Source: Ectothiorhodospiraceae bacterium (GTDB taxonomy: Bacteria; Pseudomonadota; Gammaproteobacteria; SZUA-152). From it: 56,347 nt of DNA. The notes under the pieces were generated by a model. The model was not told where the DNA came from. It was given only the letters and a program-made list of their open reading frames with translations, and did no database searches. Of the stretch, positions 38,124 through 46,417 are shown one piece after another (the first letter of the stretch is position 1; the number at the start of each line of letters is the position of its first letter). The stretch covers positions 1 through 56,347 of the forward strand of contig NVUB02000123.1 in the NCBI GenBank assembly GCA_002401775.2, given 5' to 3'. Both the position numbers and the translations under genes were made by a program.

Positions 38124-38987
38124 TTATTTTATACTCATGGAACTATATTCCATACTCTTTTGCCACAAGACATCCGCTAACGCTTCGTCATAAGACATTG
38201 CGGATGATCGTTCCATGCACATTTCATTGAAGTATTTACCCGATATTCCCTGAACTTCCGGAGACGCACTTAAGTATATCTGAGCTTTCGCACCTACCTC
38301 AGGGCTCACCCTACCCATTGGAAATCTCATATCTGAGTTTCTATCGTTAATGCCAAATTTAGTTTTTATCACTCCCGGATGTAACGCATTAATGGTGGTG
38401 CCAGAGCCCTGCAAAATGGCGGCCATTTTATAAGTAAACAGTAGATTGGCAAGTTTAGAATCACAATATGCAGTAAAACCATGATAATCATGCTTGTGCA
38501 TGATGTCATTGGGGTCTATTTTTCCTTGCTGATGAAGATCAGATGCAACGACAATTATACGAGAGGCTGGAGACTCTTTTAGCATGTCTAACAATAAGTT
38601 CGTGGTGATAAAGTATCCCAGATGATTCACCGCAAATGTCAGTTCAATGCCTGAATCTGTTTCTAGCCTTTCATTACTCATCATTCCTGCATTATTAACA
38701 AGAATATCCAATTGCGTGTGTTTTCTTTTAAAGGCTTCTGTAAATGCCACAATAGAGGGCTGTGAAGAGAAGTCGCACATAAGCAACTCAGCATTATCAT
38801 TCCCAGAACACTCAATGACTTCTGCTAATGCCGATTTCCCTCGCGCTTCGTCCCTGGCAACCAAAACAATGGTTGCTCCCATTTGCGCCAGGTTTTTTGC
38901 GGTAACCAATCCAATTCCGGATGTGCTGCCGGTTACTATACAAACTTTTCCATGTAGATTATTCACGGGTTTAGCTTCCTGGTTCAT
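38124..38987 (-). CDS. Short-chain dehydrogenase/reductase, retinol-dehydrogenase-like
   Basis: 287 residues, a classical SDR. It has the NAD(P) motif TGSTSGIG, the NNAG structural motif, the catalytic serine in VVVASDLH and the Y-x3-K pair in AYCDSKLAN. The N- and C-terminal segments resemble the human RDH/WWOX-like branch. Cytoplasmic, substrate unknown. It overlaps the preceding oxidoreductase gene by 17 bases in the same direction, so the two form an operon opposite a LysR regulator. Confidence 0.85.
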   Translation of the reverse strand: MNQEAKPVNNLHGKVCIVTGSTSGIGLVTAKNLAQMGATIVLVARDEARGKSALAEVIECSGNDNAELLMCDFSSQPSIVAFTEAFKRKHTQLDILVNNAGMMSNERLETDSGIELTFAVNHLGYFITTNLLLDMLKESPASRIIVVASDLHQQGKIDPNDIMHKHDYHGFTAYCDSKLANLLFTYKMAAILQGSGTTINALHPGVIKTKFGINDRNSDMRFPMGRVSPEVGAKAQIYLSASPEVQGISGKYFNEMCMERSSAMSYDEALADVLWQKSMEYSSMSIK

Positions 38988-39936
38988 CTAGCACTTGTAT
39001 GATTATTTTTCCTCGCGTATGACCCGATTCGCTTCTCTCGTGCGCTTGCGCGATATCTTCAAGTCGAAAAACACTGTCAATTTCAACCGTTAACTTTCCC
39101 GAATCAATTAGGTTAGAAATTTTTGATAACTGTTCTGAATTTGCTTGAACAAAGCAGAAACTAGCATTCACTTCATACTTTGCAGCCAACGCTTCACTCG
39201 GCACCTCAGCAACGGAAACAAGACTCGCCCCTTTTTTTAATGTCCCCCAAGACTTCTCAAGGACATCACCCCCCATTGTATCGAATACGATGTCTACATT
39301 TTCTAATGTGGAAAAGTCCTCCTGTGTATAGTCAATCACCACATCGGCACCCAGTTCTTTCAAAAAGCCACTATTTTTGGAAGATGAAGTCGTATAAACG
39401 GTCGCACCGGCTTGTTTGGCAAGTTGAATAGCGGCAATTCCTACACCGCCTGCTCCAGCATGAATGAGTACCCTATCGCCTTGCTTCACGGCGCTAAACT
39501 CTTTCAAGGCTTGCCATGCCGCCAGCGTGACGAGCGGTACCGCGGCTGATTTCTGCCAGCTTAGCGTTTTAGGCTTGGCAGCAATTTCATCTTCCGACAC
39601 CACGATATATTCTGCGTATGCGCCATTCTTTGAAAGGTCTGGACGGCCATAAACCGCATCGCTAATGTCCCACTTGTTGACATTTTTACCGAGAGATACG
39701 ATCTCTCCTGAGAAATCCCAGCCTAACGTTAAAGGGAGCCTGTGCGGAATAAGCTCAGCTAAATAACCTTCTCGTATTTTCCAGTCGATAGGGTTGACCC
39801 CAGCTGCAAAAATTTTAATCAATACCTCGCCTTCACCAGGCACTGGTATCGCAATTTTTTCCAGCTTTATCTCAACAGAACTACCGTATTGATGAATTCT
39901 TGCTGCTTTCATTTTGTTTTTATTGGTAGTCTTCAT
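38971..39936 (-). CDS. NADP-dependent quinone oxidoreductase-like zinc-free MDR protein
   Basis: 321 residues from the ATG at 39936, chosen because GGAG lies six bases upstream; earlier ATGs at 39948 and 39990 lack one. The fold is that of quinone oxidoreductases: GVNPIDWKIREGY, LGWDFSGEIVSLG, the nucleotide motif HAGAGGVGIAAIQLAKQAGA, and a C-terminal HERSESGHTRGKIIIQV. The catalytic-zinc ligands are absent. It is the first gene of the pair with the SDR and faces the LysR gene across about 210 bases. Confidence 0.88.
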   Translation of the reverse strand: MKTTNKNKMKAARIHQYGSSVEIKLEKIAIPVPGEGEVLIKIFAAGVNPIDWKIREGYLAELIPHRLPLTLGWDFSGEIVSLGKNVNKWDISDAVYGRPDLSKNGAYAEYIVVSEDEIAAKPKTLSWQKSAAVPLVTLAAWQALKEFSAVKQGDRVLIHAGAGGVGIAAIQLAKQAGATVYTTSSSKNSGFLKELGADVVIDYTQEDFSTLENVDIVFDTMGGDVLEKSWGTLKKGASLVSVAEVPSEALAAKYEVNASFCFVQANSEQLSKISNLIDSGKLTVEIDSVFRLEDIAQAHERSESGHTRGKIIIQVLDEPGS

Positions 39937-40148
39937 TTTATTCTCCATTATGTACTCTATAGAGGTAAGCTCATTTAATTGCCAAGCCAAAGGCTTTTAT
40001 GAGCAACAGGAGATAGTTTATAGAGAGAATTGTGTCTGGATAAGAGTCAAATAGTGCAGTAGACTGTTGCCTTTTTCTCAACAATAGGCATTTAGGTGGC
40101 GCAACATCACCGCACCAACATCACCGCACAGGGACGCTGAGATAACCG

Positions 40149-41069
40149 ATGAATAATAAACGCTTAAGCAGCCTGCCAGCGCTCGTTCTTTTTGCACGCA
40201 TTGTGCAATATGGTAGCTTGAGTGGAGCGGCGAAAAACTCTGGCTTAACTCGCTCAGCCGTTAGCAAACAGTTAACGGCACTAGAAAAAACACTCGGCAT
40301 TCGCCTTCTTCAGCGCAGTACTCGACATCTAAAATTGACAGAAGCAGGAAAATTAATTTTAAGCGAAGCCACATGCATGTTGGAGGCTTTTGAAAGTATT
40401 GAAACACTTTCTGAAGAACTGCAAGGAGAAGTTCGCGGGCACCTAACCGTTTCTTGTTCAATAGGAATAGGGCGTATTCACCTCGTGCCGTTGCTCAAAC
40501 GATTTCAAGAACGCTACCCAAAAGTACATGTACAACTCTTACTTGAAGATAGACTTGCCGATTTAATTGATGAACAAGTTGACGTAAGCATACGTTCAGG
40601 CGACCTCCCTGACTCCTCATTAATAGGCGTGCGACTTGGAGAGATGACTTGGACGGTCTGTGCAAGCCCAGATTATTTAAGTAAAAACGGCACACCTAAA
40701 GTACCTACGGACTTACTTCAACACAATTGTCTTTACTATAGTAATAGCCAGAGTACGTATAATCAGTGGGTATTTCTCGGGCCTGATGGTGAGGAAAGCA
40801 TTTCAATTAAAGGCTCTTTTTCGATTAATGACTCCACAGCATTGGTACAAGCGGCCGAAGAAGGCCAAGGCATTCTATGGATAGATAAAAATTCACTGGG
40901 TAATGCGTTTGAAAAGGAGCGACTCGTTCAAATATTGCAAGGCTATTCCCTTGGTTCTGGCTATCCAATTTATGCGCTATACCCTGCACGGAAACACTTA
41001 TCCTTAAAAACGCAGAAGTTTATTGATTTTTTAAAAGAAAATTTTGCGCCTAGAATGCAGCATTCCTAA
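40149..41069 (+). CDS. LysR-family transcriptional regulator
   Basis: 306 residues. An N-terminal winged helix (SLSGAAKNSGLTRSAVSKQLTALEKTLGIRLLQRSTR) is joined to a periplasmic-binding-like effector domain. It is of the CrgA-like branch. Divergent from the oxidoreductase pair, which is the standard arrangement for LysR and its target. The shared intergenic region (39937-40148) should hold its binding site. Confidence 0.9.
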   Translation: MNNKRLSSLPALVLFARIVQYGSLSGAAKNSGLTRSAVSKQLTALEKTLGIRLLQRSTRHLKLTEAGKLILSEATCMLEAFESIETLSEELQGEVRGHLTVSCSIGIGRIHLVPLLKRFQERYPKVHVQLLLEDRLADLIDEQVDVSIRSGDLPDSSLIGVRLGEMTWTVCASPDYLSKNGTPKVPTDLLQHNCLYYSNSQSTYNQWVFLGPDGEESISIKGSFSINDSTALVQAAEEGQGILWIDKNSLGNAFEKERLVQILQGYSLGSGYPIYALYPARKHLSLKTQKFIDFLKENFAPRMQHS

Positions 41070-41149
41070 GCTGATATTTATGCATTATTCAAAAAAACAA
41101 TTATGAAAATCTAAAAGTGGCTGTCCTCTTTTCATTCCCGGTTACCCGA

Positions 41150-41449
41150 TTATATTTTTTCATTGATGCCTTTCGTTACTAGAATTCTCTTAGCCTCTCT
41201 TGTGGCCGAATCAATGTCAGAGTATATGCCACCTTCAGAACATGGCGCCCAATAACCCTCACCAATATTTTCATATTCTGACATGTCCCAGAAATATAGC
41301 GAATAGATAAACGTTCCATCCGGCCGAATACCAGCCACCATTACAATACGGCCACAGGCACTAAATTCGCGCACTAACTCTTTGAAACCTCCTGATTTCA
41401 CAGGGAATCCAAATGTTTCTGTTATTTCTGTCTCGATTTCTCTCTCCAT
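41150..41449 (-). CDS. Hypothetical 99-residue protein in a cassette-like position
   Basis: A small acidic protein (FSACGRIVMVAGIRPDGTFIYSLYFWD, then GYWAPCSEGGIYSDI) with no recognised family. It begins about 12 bases after the GTTAAAT end of the attC-like site at 41461, as cassette genes usually do. No signal or membrane segment. The ribosome-binding site is weak (AGAGAGA). Confidence 0.5.
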   Translation of the reverse strand: MEREIETEITETFGFPVKSGGFKELVREFSACGRIVMVAGIRPDGTFIYSLYFWDMSEYENIGEGYWAPCSEGGIYSDIDSATREAKRILVTKGINEKI

Positions 41450-41460
41450 TTCTCTCTAAG

Positions 41461-41560
41461 TATTTAACGCCTTGTTCATCGGGTTGGTGAAGCTGGTGAC
41501 TTTTTTTGCGTTAACGAAAAAGGTGGCAGCTTTACCAAATCCGAGTGCAGCAACTTGTTA
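41461..41560 (-). other. attC-like integron recombination site
   Basis: On the minus strand the site begins ACATAACAAGTTGCTGC and ends GAACAAGGCGTTAAAT. The last seven bases fit the GTTRRRY core, while the first core is only near-consensus. The two arms are imperfect inverted repeats, with TTGGTAAAGCTG and CAGCTTCACCAA matching over 12 bases but one. An inner hairpin lies around CGTTAACG. The site lies exactly between two small minus-strand genes. No integrase gene is in the window. Confidence 0.55.
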
Positions 41561-41938
41561 TGTGAATTTGTAGCCAGCATACACACCTCCGCGCCAATTG
41601 TTATAGTTGTATTCACTGTGACCACCTAAAAGCTCTGCAACATGAGAACGCCAAATTTTTATGTCGCCATGTTTTACACCAGCTCCTTTTTCAGCGTAAA
41701 ATTTTATTCGTTCTAGTTTGTTTGTTTTATTCGGTTCGCTATAAGTAGTGCCAATAATATAGTAGAGCATATGAAGAAAAAAGTTTTTCTTTGGGCATTT
41801 GTTATTGCTGGCAAATGCTATAAAAAGGCTAATTTCTGTAGTCCACGAAAGAAAGAGATCCCATTCTTCATGAGGCCAACCTTCAGCTGAGTAAGTCCAG
41901 TTTTTTACTTCTTCTACAGTTGGGTTAGTTACTTCTAT
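41558..41938 (-). pseudogene. Cassette gene with an ATA in place of a start codon
   Basis: An open frame of 126 codons runs from an ATA at 41936-41938 to the stop at 41558. The first canonical ATG is at 41770 and would remove the first 56 residues. GAG six bases before the ATA fits a ribosome-binding site, and a TAA lies in frame just upstream, so ATA is either a rare start or a lost ATG. The sequence (EVTNPTVEEVKNWTYSAEG, then KIWRSHVAELLGGHSEYNY) has no recognised family. The gene is followed at once by the attC-like site. Confidence 0.45.
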
Positions 41939-41944
41939 GCTTTA

Positions 41945-42045
41945 CTCAAATAACGCCGAAAATCACCGGCAGGTAAAAGTGACCTAATCGAAAATCTCAA
42001 ACTTGGGGGTTCTATTAACTACGAACGACTGGTTGGTTATATGCC
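41945..42045 (-). other. Possible degenerate attC-like site after hicB
   Basis: On the minus strand the interval begins ATATAACCAACC and ends GGCGTTATTTGAG, with the next gene frame starting seven bases on, as in a cassette array. The arms pair poorly and the last core is not GTTRRRY. It may be a decayed site or coincidence. Confidence 0.25.
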
Positions 42046-42048
42046 GTT

Positions 42049-42381
42049 CTATTCGGTTACTGAAAGCTTAAGTGTTTCTAAAATCCATTCATTGATACTT
42101 TTATCTGCAGCAGTTGCACGTGCAGCTATTTCGCGGTGTAGCCTGGAGGGAATTCTAAGATTAAATTTTCCAGAGTAATTTTTAATAGGCTCTACACCCT
42201 TTTCTTCGCAAACTTCAAGGTAGACCTTTAAAGAGTTCTTGAACTCTTTTCTAAGACTTGCTGGAGTTTCACCATAGAAATCGGCACTTCCATTCAGCCC
42301 AAGGATTTCACCCCGAAACTGATCAAGTTCTGGGTCATATTCGATCTTTGCCTTATAACCGTCAACTTCCATCATATTCAT
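42049..42381 (-). CDS. hicB: HicB-family antitoxin
   Basis: 110 residues. The N-terminal partial RNase-H-like fold (YKAKIEYDPELDQFRGEILGLNG) and FYGETPASLRKEFKNSL lead to a C-terminal ribbon-helix-helix (GKFNLRIPSRLHREIAARATAADKSINEWI). HicB neutralises HicA and represses its own operon. GAGG lies seven bases before the ATG, inside the end of hicA, and the ATG overlaps the hicA stop. The antitoxin is intact although its toxin is not. Confidence 0.88.
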   Translation of the reverse strand: MNMMEVDGYKAKIEYDPELDQFRGEILGLNGSADFYGETPASLRKEFKNSLKVYLEVCEEKGVEPIKNYSGKFNLRIPSRLHREIAARATAADKSINEWILETLKLSVTE

Positions 42382-42622
42382 GGTTTCACCTCATATAACT
42401 CTAACCACTTGCGGACACTCGCAACTGCCCCTTTATCTGTGCTTGGAGAGGGGTGTGGCCTATGAAATACACGAACTTCGCCAAAAAGCACAACTGCAAC
42501 CCGGAACCCCGCCCTTTCTGACACGTCGGCACCAAGAGCCACAAATAAAGCTTCGATATCCGTCCATGGGATGTTGCCACTAGTTGGTCTTTTGTAGATC
42601 AGCTCTGATGCTTACGCTTCAT
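42378..42622 (-). pseudogene. hicA: HicA-family toxin, frameshifted
   Basis: From the ATG at 42622 the frame reads MKRKHQS and then stops. From 42602 in another frame it reads LIYKRPTSGNIPW, ADVSERAGFRVAVVLFGE, FHRPHPSPSTDKGAVASVR and ends overlapping hicB. Joined, this is an 80-85-residue HicA. The 245-base length and the two-base remnant between Gln and Leu fit a loss of about 10 bases near 42599-42606. HicA cuts mRNA; this copy should be inactive. A repeated motif GGTACTATA (twice, ending at about 42628) upstream could be the HicB operator. Confidence 0.8.
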
Positions 42623-42646
42623 GATTTTATAGTACCACAATATAGT

Positions 42647-43000
42647 ACCATGTTAATAATGAGCACAAGGGGGTGGCGGGTTAACGAGACAGCCATGCAA
42701 ATAAATAAAACAAGCCCAACAAGTCTCGCGTTAACCGTATGACTTATATATGATTTATTGACTTGTCGAAGTGGGTGGCTATGTAAGATTTTTACCCGGT
42801 GGTCACAACCAGAAGTGCAACTTCGGGTTGCCTCTATCAACAAACCATTCATCCCGCTCAATAAAACATTCCACATAAACAACGCTAAGCTATTGATTAA
42901 TTCCACTTAATTGTAAGTAACTAAGATGGGTGTCCTGTTAGCTCTTGTTAGCTCTCCTGTTAGCTCGCGTGTTAGCTCTGTTCTGTTAGGTCTGTTAGCT
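42647..43000. repeat. Repeat element copy A with locus-specific tandem tail (TGTTAGCTC)
   Basis: Bases 42647-42938 are close to copy B at 44591-44891. The element has an inner start GTTAACGAGACAGCCATGC and an end CTAAGATGGGTGTCC. These two ends are imperfect inverted repeats. After TGTCC the 9-mer TGTTAGCTC or a near copy occurs about six times (42937-43000) with short spacers. The tail cuts into the zinc-binding gene at 43208. No transposase is present. Confidence 0.8.
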
Positions 43001-43208
43001 GGTGTTGATTTCTAACCCATCCAGACAACAAAGCCCTTCGGTCCTTTCCTAGGCCCTGACGCATAATAGAACTGGCTGTTCCCGATAGCTTAAATTCTCC
43101 ACAGCGCGAACAATTTTGGTGGATTCCACCAAAGCCACCAGATGGAATTGTTGTTGCCTGCTGATCGACGCAGACTTCACATTGATCTTTATCTTTATCC
43201 GATGACAT
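43001..43208 (-). pseudogene. Truncated zinc-binding protein
   Basis: The first 69 residues are native: two pairs of cysteines (CEVC at 10-13 and CSRC at 33-36) joined by a Gly-rich turn, with a likely zinc site, followed by RQGLGKDRRALLSGW. The frame then enters the tandem tail of repeat copy A and ends nine residues later in repeat DNA. The rest of the gene is missing on the far side of the repeat. Family not recognised beyond the zinc-ribbon pattern. Confidence 0.45.
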
Positions 43209-43246
43209 ATTTTTATTCTCTTTTCCTAACTGTAGCTTTACCTGGG

Positions 43247-43276
43247 CAAAAAAATGCCCCGCTAGATGCGAGGCAT
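43247..43276 (-). terminator. Rho-independent terminator of the CopG-like/BrnT-like operon
   Basis: On the minus strand the stem ATGCCTCGC/GCGGGGCAT (one mismatch) has a five-base loop and six to seven T residues. It lies 30 bases after the antitoxin stop codon. Confidence 0.85.
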
Positions 43277-43305
43277 GTTGAATACTTTTTAAATGAGTTG
43301 CGGAG

Positions 43306-43671
43306 TTAGTTACCGTTTGAGACCATTTTGTCTGCTTCCGCTGCTGATACTTCTTCCGCTAACTTTTGGGCTTCCATGCGCTCGGATTGGAATTTTCTTA
43401 CAAGCCTTTTCATTTCACTGTCCACAAAACGCTTAAGCACTTGCTTCATTAGTGGCTGGTAACCTATACCATGTACACCTGCGATAACCTTTAAATCTTC
43501 GATAAGAGGTTTTTGCAAGCGAATAGAAATAGGTTGGAGCTCAGCAACTTCATCTACGATGGCTTGGATAGAGTTATCCTCTGCAAGGCTAACAGGTATA
43601 ACGAAAGCTTCGTCCTCGCCTAATTGGCCTGACTCCCATGCTTCGATGGTGCCTTCTATTTTATCAGTCAT
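43306..43671 (-). CDS. CopG/BrnA-type antitoxin
   Basis: 121 residues from the ATG at 43671, with GAGG eight bases upstream. A TTG at 43692 is also in frame but lacks support. A C-terminal ribbon-helix-helix-like segment (ISIRLQKPLIEDLKVIAGVHGIGYQPLMKQVLKRFV) is preceded by an acidic N-terminus. It is the second gene of a toxin-antitoxin pair, 17 bases after the toxin stop. Confidence 0.75.
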   Translation of the reverse strand: MTDKIEGTIEAWESGQLGEDEAFVIPVSLAEDNSIQAIVDEVAELQPISIRLQKPLIEDLKVIAGVHGIGYQPLMKQVLKRFVDSEMKRLVRKFQSERMEAQKLAEEVSAAEADKMVSNGN

Positions 43672-43688
43672 TTCGTATACCTCAATTT

Positions 43689-43997
43689 TCAAATTTTTAT
43701 CGCGTATTTTTCATAAATGCGCGTTACATCGTCCGTTGCTTCATATGCTGATTTAATTGTGATGGTATTGTCATCTTCAGCAATAAATATAATCTTTAGG
43801 CGTCTGCCGTTATTTGTTTCGGCCACAAACCACTGAGTTGGCGGGTTTGATTGGTGTTCCTCTCTACTATCCCTAAGGAAGCCTTTTTCTCGATTACAAA
43901 AACACTGGCATATTTCATTAATTTGAACATTATGTTTATTGGTTAACTTATCTCTCACATTAGCAGAGATATTAAAATTATCGTCATAATCAGTCAT
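43689..43997 (-). CDS. BrnT-like toxin (family often mis-named ADP-ribosyl-dinitrogen reductase hydrolase)
   Basis: 102 residues from the ATG at 43997. The frame contains VRDKLTNKHNVQINEICQCFCNREKG, DSREEHQSNPPTQWFVAET and GRRLKIIFI, the RelE/BrnT-like pattern in which toxins pair with CopG-type antitoxins. There is no clear ribosome-binding site. The palindrome TGTATATACA at 44034-44043 upstream may be the operator. All visible parts of the toxin are intact, unlike the two other toxin genes nearby. Confidence 0.65.
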   Translation of the reverse strand: MTDYDDNFNISANVRDKLTNKHNVQINEICQCFCNREKGFLRDSREEHQSNPPTQWFVAETNNGRRLKIIFIAEDDNTITIKSAYEATDDVTRIYEKYAIKI

Positions 43998-44033
43998 AAA
44001 CTTTATGTCGCTAGATGTTCTCAATATAAATCC

Positions 44034-44043
44034 TGTATATACA
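44034..44043. promoter_or_regulatory. Palindromic candidate operator of the BrnT-like operon
   Basis: TGTATATACA is a perfect 10-base palindrome 37 bases before the toxin ATG. CopG-type antitoxins bind short palindromes in this position. No binding evidence. Confidence 0.35.
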
Positions 44044-44432
44044 ACATTGTACTATAAAAAAAAGAAAATCATAATAATTATTACTTATAATTCAATATGT
44101 TATTACTTATGTCGCTATTGACGGGTGACTTCGTATATACGCTTTATAGCGACCTTAAAGCCTTGCAGGCGCTGTTTGAGACGCGACTAAAGGGCCGGTC
44201 GCGCCTAACAAGCAATAACGCTGACATCGCTTTAAATTGGCCGTCAGGTTTCAAGTCTTTAGAAACGATATCGGAGAATGATTCTCTGTACTAAAAAAAC
44301 CGCTATTTGGGGTGGGTTTGATAGTTTGGGCGGATAGTAAAGATATGATTTCGTGGGTCGGCAGCATAGCATCCAAAACCATGCTGGTAATACTATATGA
44401 ACAGGGTGGGTAGAAGGGCGGATAGGGGTAAA
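44044..44432. other. Non-coding stretch upstream of the BrnT-like operon
   Basis: No supported gene. A plus-strand frame at 44097-44294 has no ribosome-binding site. GCCTAAC at 44206-44212 matches an attC core but has no partner core within range, so it is only a possible cassette boundary. Confidence 0.35.
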
Positions 44433-44590
44433 GGGTAAACAGGAAACGCCAGTGGTAGCCATGCAAAAAATAAAAAAACCGACAATACCCATGCCAACAT
44501 TATGATTTATATGTAATTAATGGGATTTGCTAAGATGGGTGTCCGTGTAAGGTTGTGTAAGGTTGTCCGTGTAAGGTTGTGTAAGGTTGT
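44433..44590. repeat. Repeat element copy B-prime with tandem tail (GTGTAAGGTT)
   Basis: A short form of the family. It starts GGTAAACAGGAAACGCC, contains GGTAGCCATGC and ends TTGCTAAGATGGGTGTCC. Four copies of GTGTAAGGTT follow to 44590, two of them preceded by TCC. Copy B begins immediately after, so two family members are in tandem. Confidence 0.75.
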
Positions 44591-44891
44591 ACCATGTCAA
44601 GAATGAGCGCAAGGGGGTTAACGGCGGGTTAACGAGACAGCCATGCAAATAAATAAAACAAGCCCAACAAGTCTCGCGTTAACCGTATGACTTATATATG
44701 ATTTATTGACTTGTCGACGTGGGTGGCTATGTAAGAGTTTTAACCGGTGGCCACAACCAGAAGTGCAACTTCGGGTTGCCTCCATCAACAAACAATTCAT
44801 CCCGCTCAATAAAACATTCCAAATAAACAACGCTAAGCTATTGATTAATTTAACTTAATTGTAAAAGACTAACTTGGGTGTTCTGTTAACT
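44591..44891. repeat. Repeat element copy B (long form)
   Basis: A near-duplicate of copy A from ACCATG through GGTTAACGAGACAGCCATGC to CTAACTTGGGTGTTCTGTTAACT. Here the tail is single, not tandem. The related open frames seen in both copies on the minus strand have no ribosome-binding site. Confidence 0.8.
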
Positions 44892-44986
44892 ATTTACTGA
44901 AAGATAAGTCTCTAGTTTTTTGTCAGTGAATATTACTTTTAAATCTAATTAAAACAATGCTATGTACCAATATCTTGATTCTAATA

Positions 44987-45024
44987 TGTCGTATATTTGC
45001 TTGATAAAGTGTCGTATTTTTGCT
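44987..45024 (+). promoter_or_regulatory. Direct-repeat operator upstream of abiEi-like gene
   Basis: TGTCGTATATTTGCT (44987-45001) and TGTCGTATTTTTGCT (45010-45024) match at 14 of 15 positions with 23 bases between starts, about two helical turns. They lie 38 bases before the antitoxin ATG. AbiEi-type antitoxins repress their own promoter by binding paired repeats, so this is a likely operator. Confidence 0.65.
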
Positions 45025-45061
45025 AGATTTGTTTGCATATAAAACCGAAGCAAAATAGGCC

Positions 45062-45472
45062 ATGGCCCGACAATCTTTGAAGTCACGTATGGAAAATAGA
45101 ATCCAGCGATCCCGCCGGAATATATTTCTGCGTCGTGATTTCGAGAGGGCAGGCGGATATGACCAGGTGGGGCGGGCGATGCGTACCCTTGTTGCTGATG
45201 GCAAATTGATGAAAATTGGGTATGGCTTGTACGCTAAAACGCGGCCAAATCGTTTGACCGGGCGCCCCATGTTAGTCGCCGAAGGCGGGTTTACTGAAGT
45301 CGCCCAAGAGGCATTGAATAGGCTTGGCATTAAATGGGTGCCTGCCAAATTGTTTAAGGCCTATCAGGATGGCGCTACACAGATTCCAGCCAATGCTGCC
45401 GTCATCGTGACTGACAGGTTTAATCGCAAAATTGAAACGGATCGTTTCAAACTTCAAATAGCCAAATCCTGA
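45062..45472 (+). CDS. AbiEi-like antitoxin (DUF6088 type)
   Basis: 136 residues. The N-terminal winged-helix part (FLRRDFERAGGYDQVGRAMRTLVADGKLMKIGYGLYAKTRP) is followed by a small C-terminal domain. This is the AbiEi antitoxin pattern of type IV toxin-antitoxin systems, in the short DUF6088 branch. It overlaps the toxin gene by one base (TGATG). The antitoxin is intact. Confidence 0.8.
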   Translation: MARQSLKSRMENRIQRSRRNIFLRRDFERAGGYDQVGRAMRTLVADGKLMKIGYGLYAKTRPNRLTGRPMLVAEGGFTEVAQEALNRLGIKWVPAKLFKAYQDGATQIPANAAVIVTDRFNRKIETDRFKLQIAKS

Positions 45473-46409
45473 TGCCGATTGATTCCACGTTATTTACCGA
45501 TGTGGCAGATGCTTTAGGTATTGCACATCCAGCCATAGTCGAAAAAGACTATTATGCCATTCAGCTACTGAAACTCCTTTCAGCGGTAGAGACGCCTGAC
45601 TATCAATTAGTGTTTGCAGGTGGTACTTGCTTGGCCAAGGCCCACCAAAATACTTATCGAATGTCAGAAGACATCGATATTAAGCTGGTGCCAGCAGAAG
45701 AAATTTTGTTGAAAAGCCGCAGCGAGAGCAACGACGATTAAGGCGTGCACTCCATAGTCAATTGCAGGCATTACTTGAGGGGTCGACGTTATTCAGTCTT
45801 GTGCAAGCACCAGTTATATATACAGAATGAGTATCGGTACCAGCAATTTTTAATCGAGTACCCAACACATCACGCGTCATTCGAAGCATTGCGTCCACAT
45901 CTTCAATTAGAGCTGACGGAATCTGTCTTATTACAAGAGCCAATTTATACTTCCTTGTGCTCTTTATATGCGGAGGCTACTGAACAAAGCGGGGAAGTCA
46001 GTGAATTTATTTGTGTTGGGTGGGAATCAACCGCAGCAGAAAAATTAGTTTCCCTGCTACGGCACACTGCGGCACATATTCGCGATAAGGGAAAAAAAGA
46101 TGATCCGACGCTCATTCGACACATCTATGACCTTCATCTGATTCTTGCGGGGAAGGCAACCTTGATGACATTAGGGCGTTGGTACAGCAAGTCATTGCAA
46201 TTGATGTGGAACAGTTTGGTAATCAGCACCCTGAGTTTCGAAAAGACCCCGCAGCTGAACTCCGTCACGGATTTGAACAGCTCAAACAAGACTCCGTACA
46301 TCAAAAACGTTATAAAGATTTCATTGGCCCGCTAGTTTATCACCCTGAACCAGCTGACTGGGAAACGGCATTTGAAACACTTGAAAAGATGGTGAATCTT
46401 GTTTTATGA
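45472..46409 (+). pseudogene. AbiEii-type nucleotidyltransferase toxin, three frameshifts
   Basis: Three frames together make one AbiEii-like protein. The start carries the nucleotidyltransferase motif FAGGTCLAKAH and the metal pair SEDIDIK. A duplicated AG near 45724-45728 shifts the frame, which continues as REQRRLRRALHSQLQALLEG. A second shift near 45825 leads into NEYRYQQFLIEYP and VGWESTAAEKLVSLLRHT. A third near 46155-46160 leads into LDDIRALVQQVIAID and the final VYHPEPADWETAFETLEKMV. The toxin should be inactive unless these are sequencing errors, which is unlikely for three. Confidence 0.8.
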
Positions 46410-46417
46410 CGAACGGA

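Noticed and set aside
42619-42906. 95-residue minus-strand frame, similar to one at 44618-44830
   Set aside because: Both lie inside repeat copies A and B, so the likeness is that of the repeat. There is no ribosome-binding site and the frame runs across element ends.
42937-43000. Tandem TGTTAGCTC units as attC sites or a CRISPR
   Set aside because: Units are too short, do not fit GTTRRRY except once, and lie at the end of a repeat element with different units at other loci.
44206-44212. GCCTAAC as an attC core
   Set aside because: It matches the core consensus, but no partner core or hairpin is within range.
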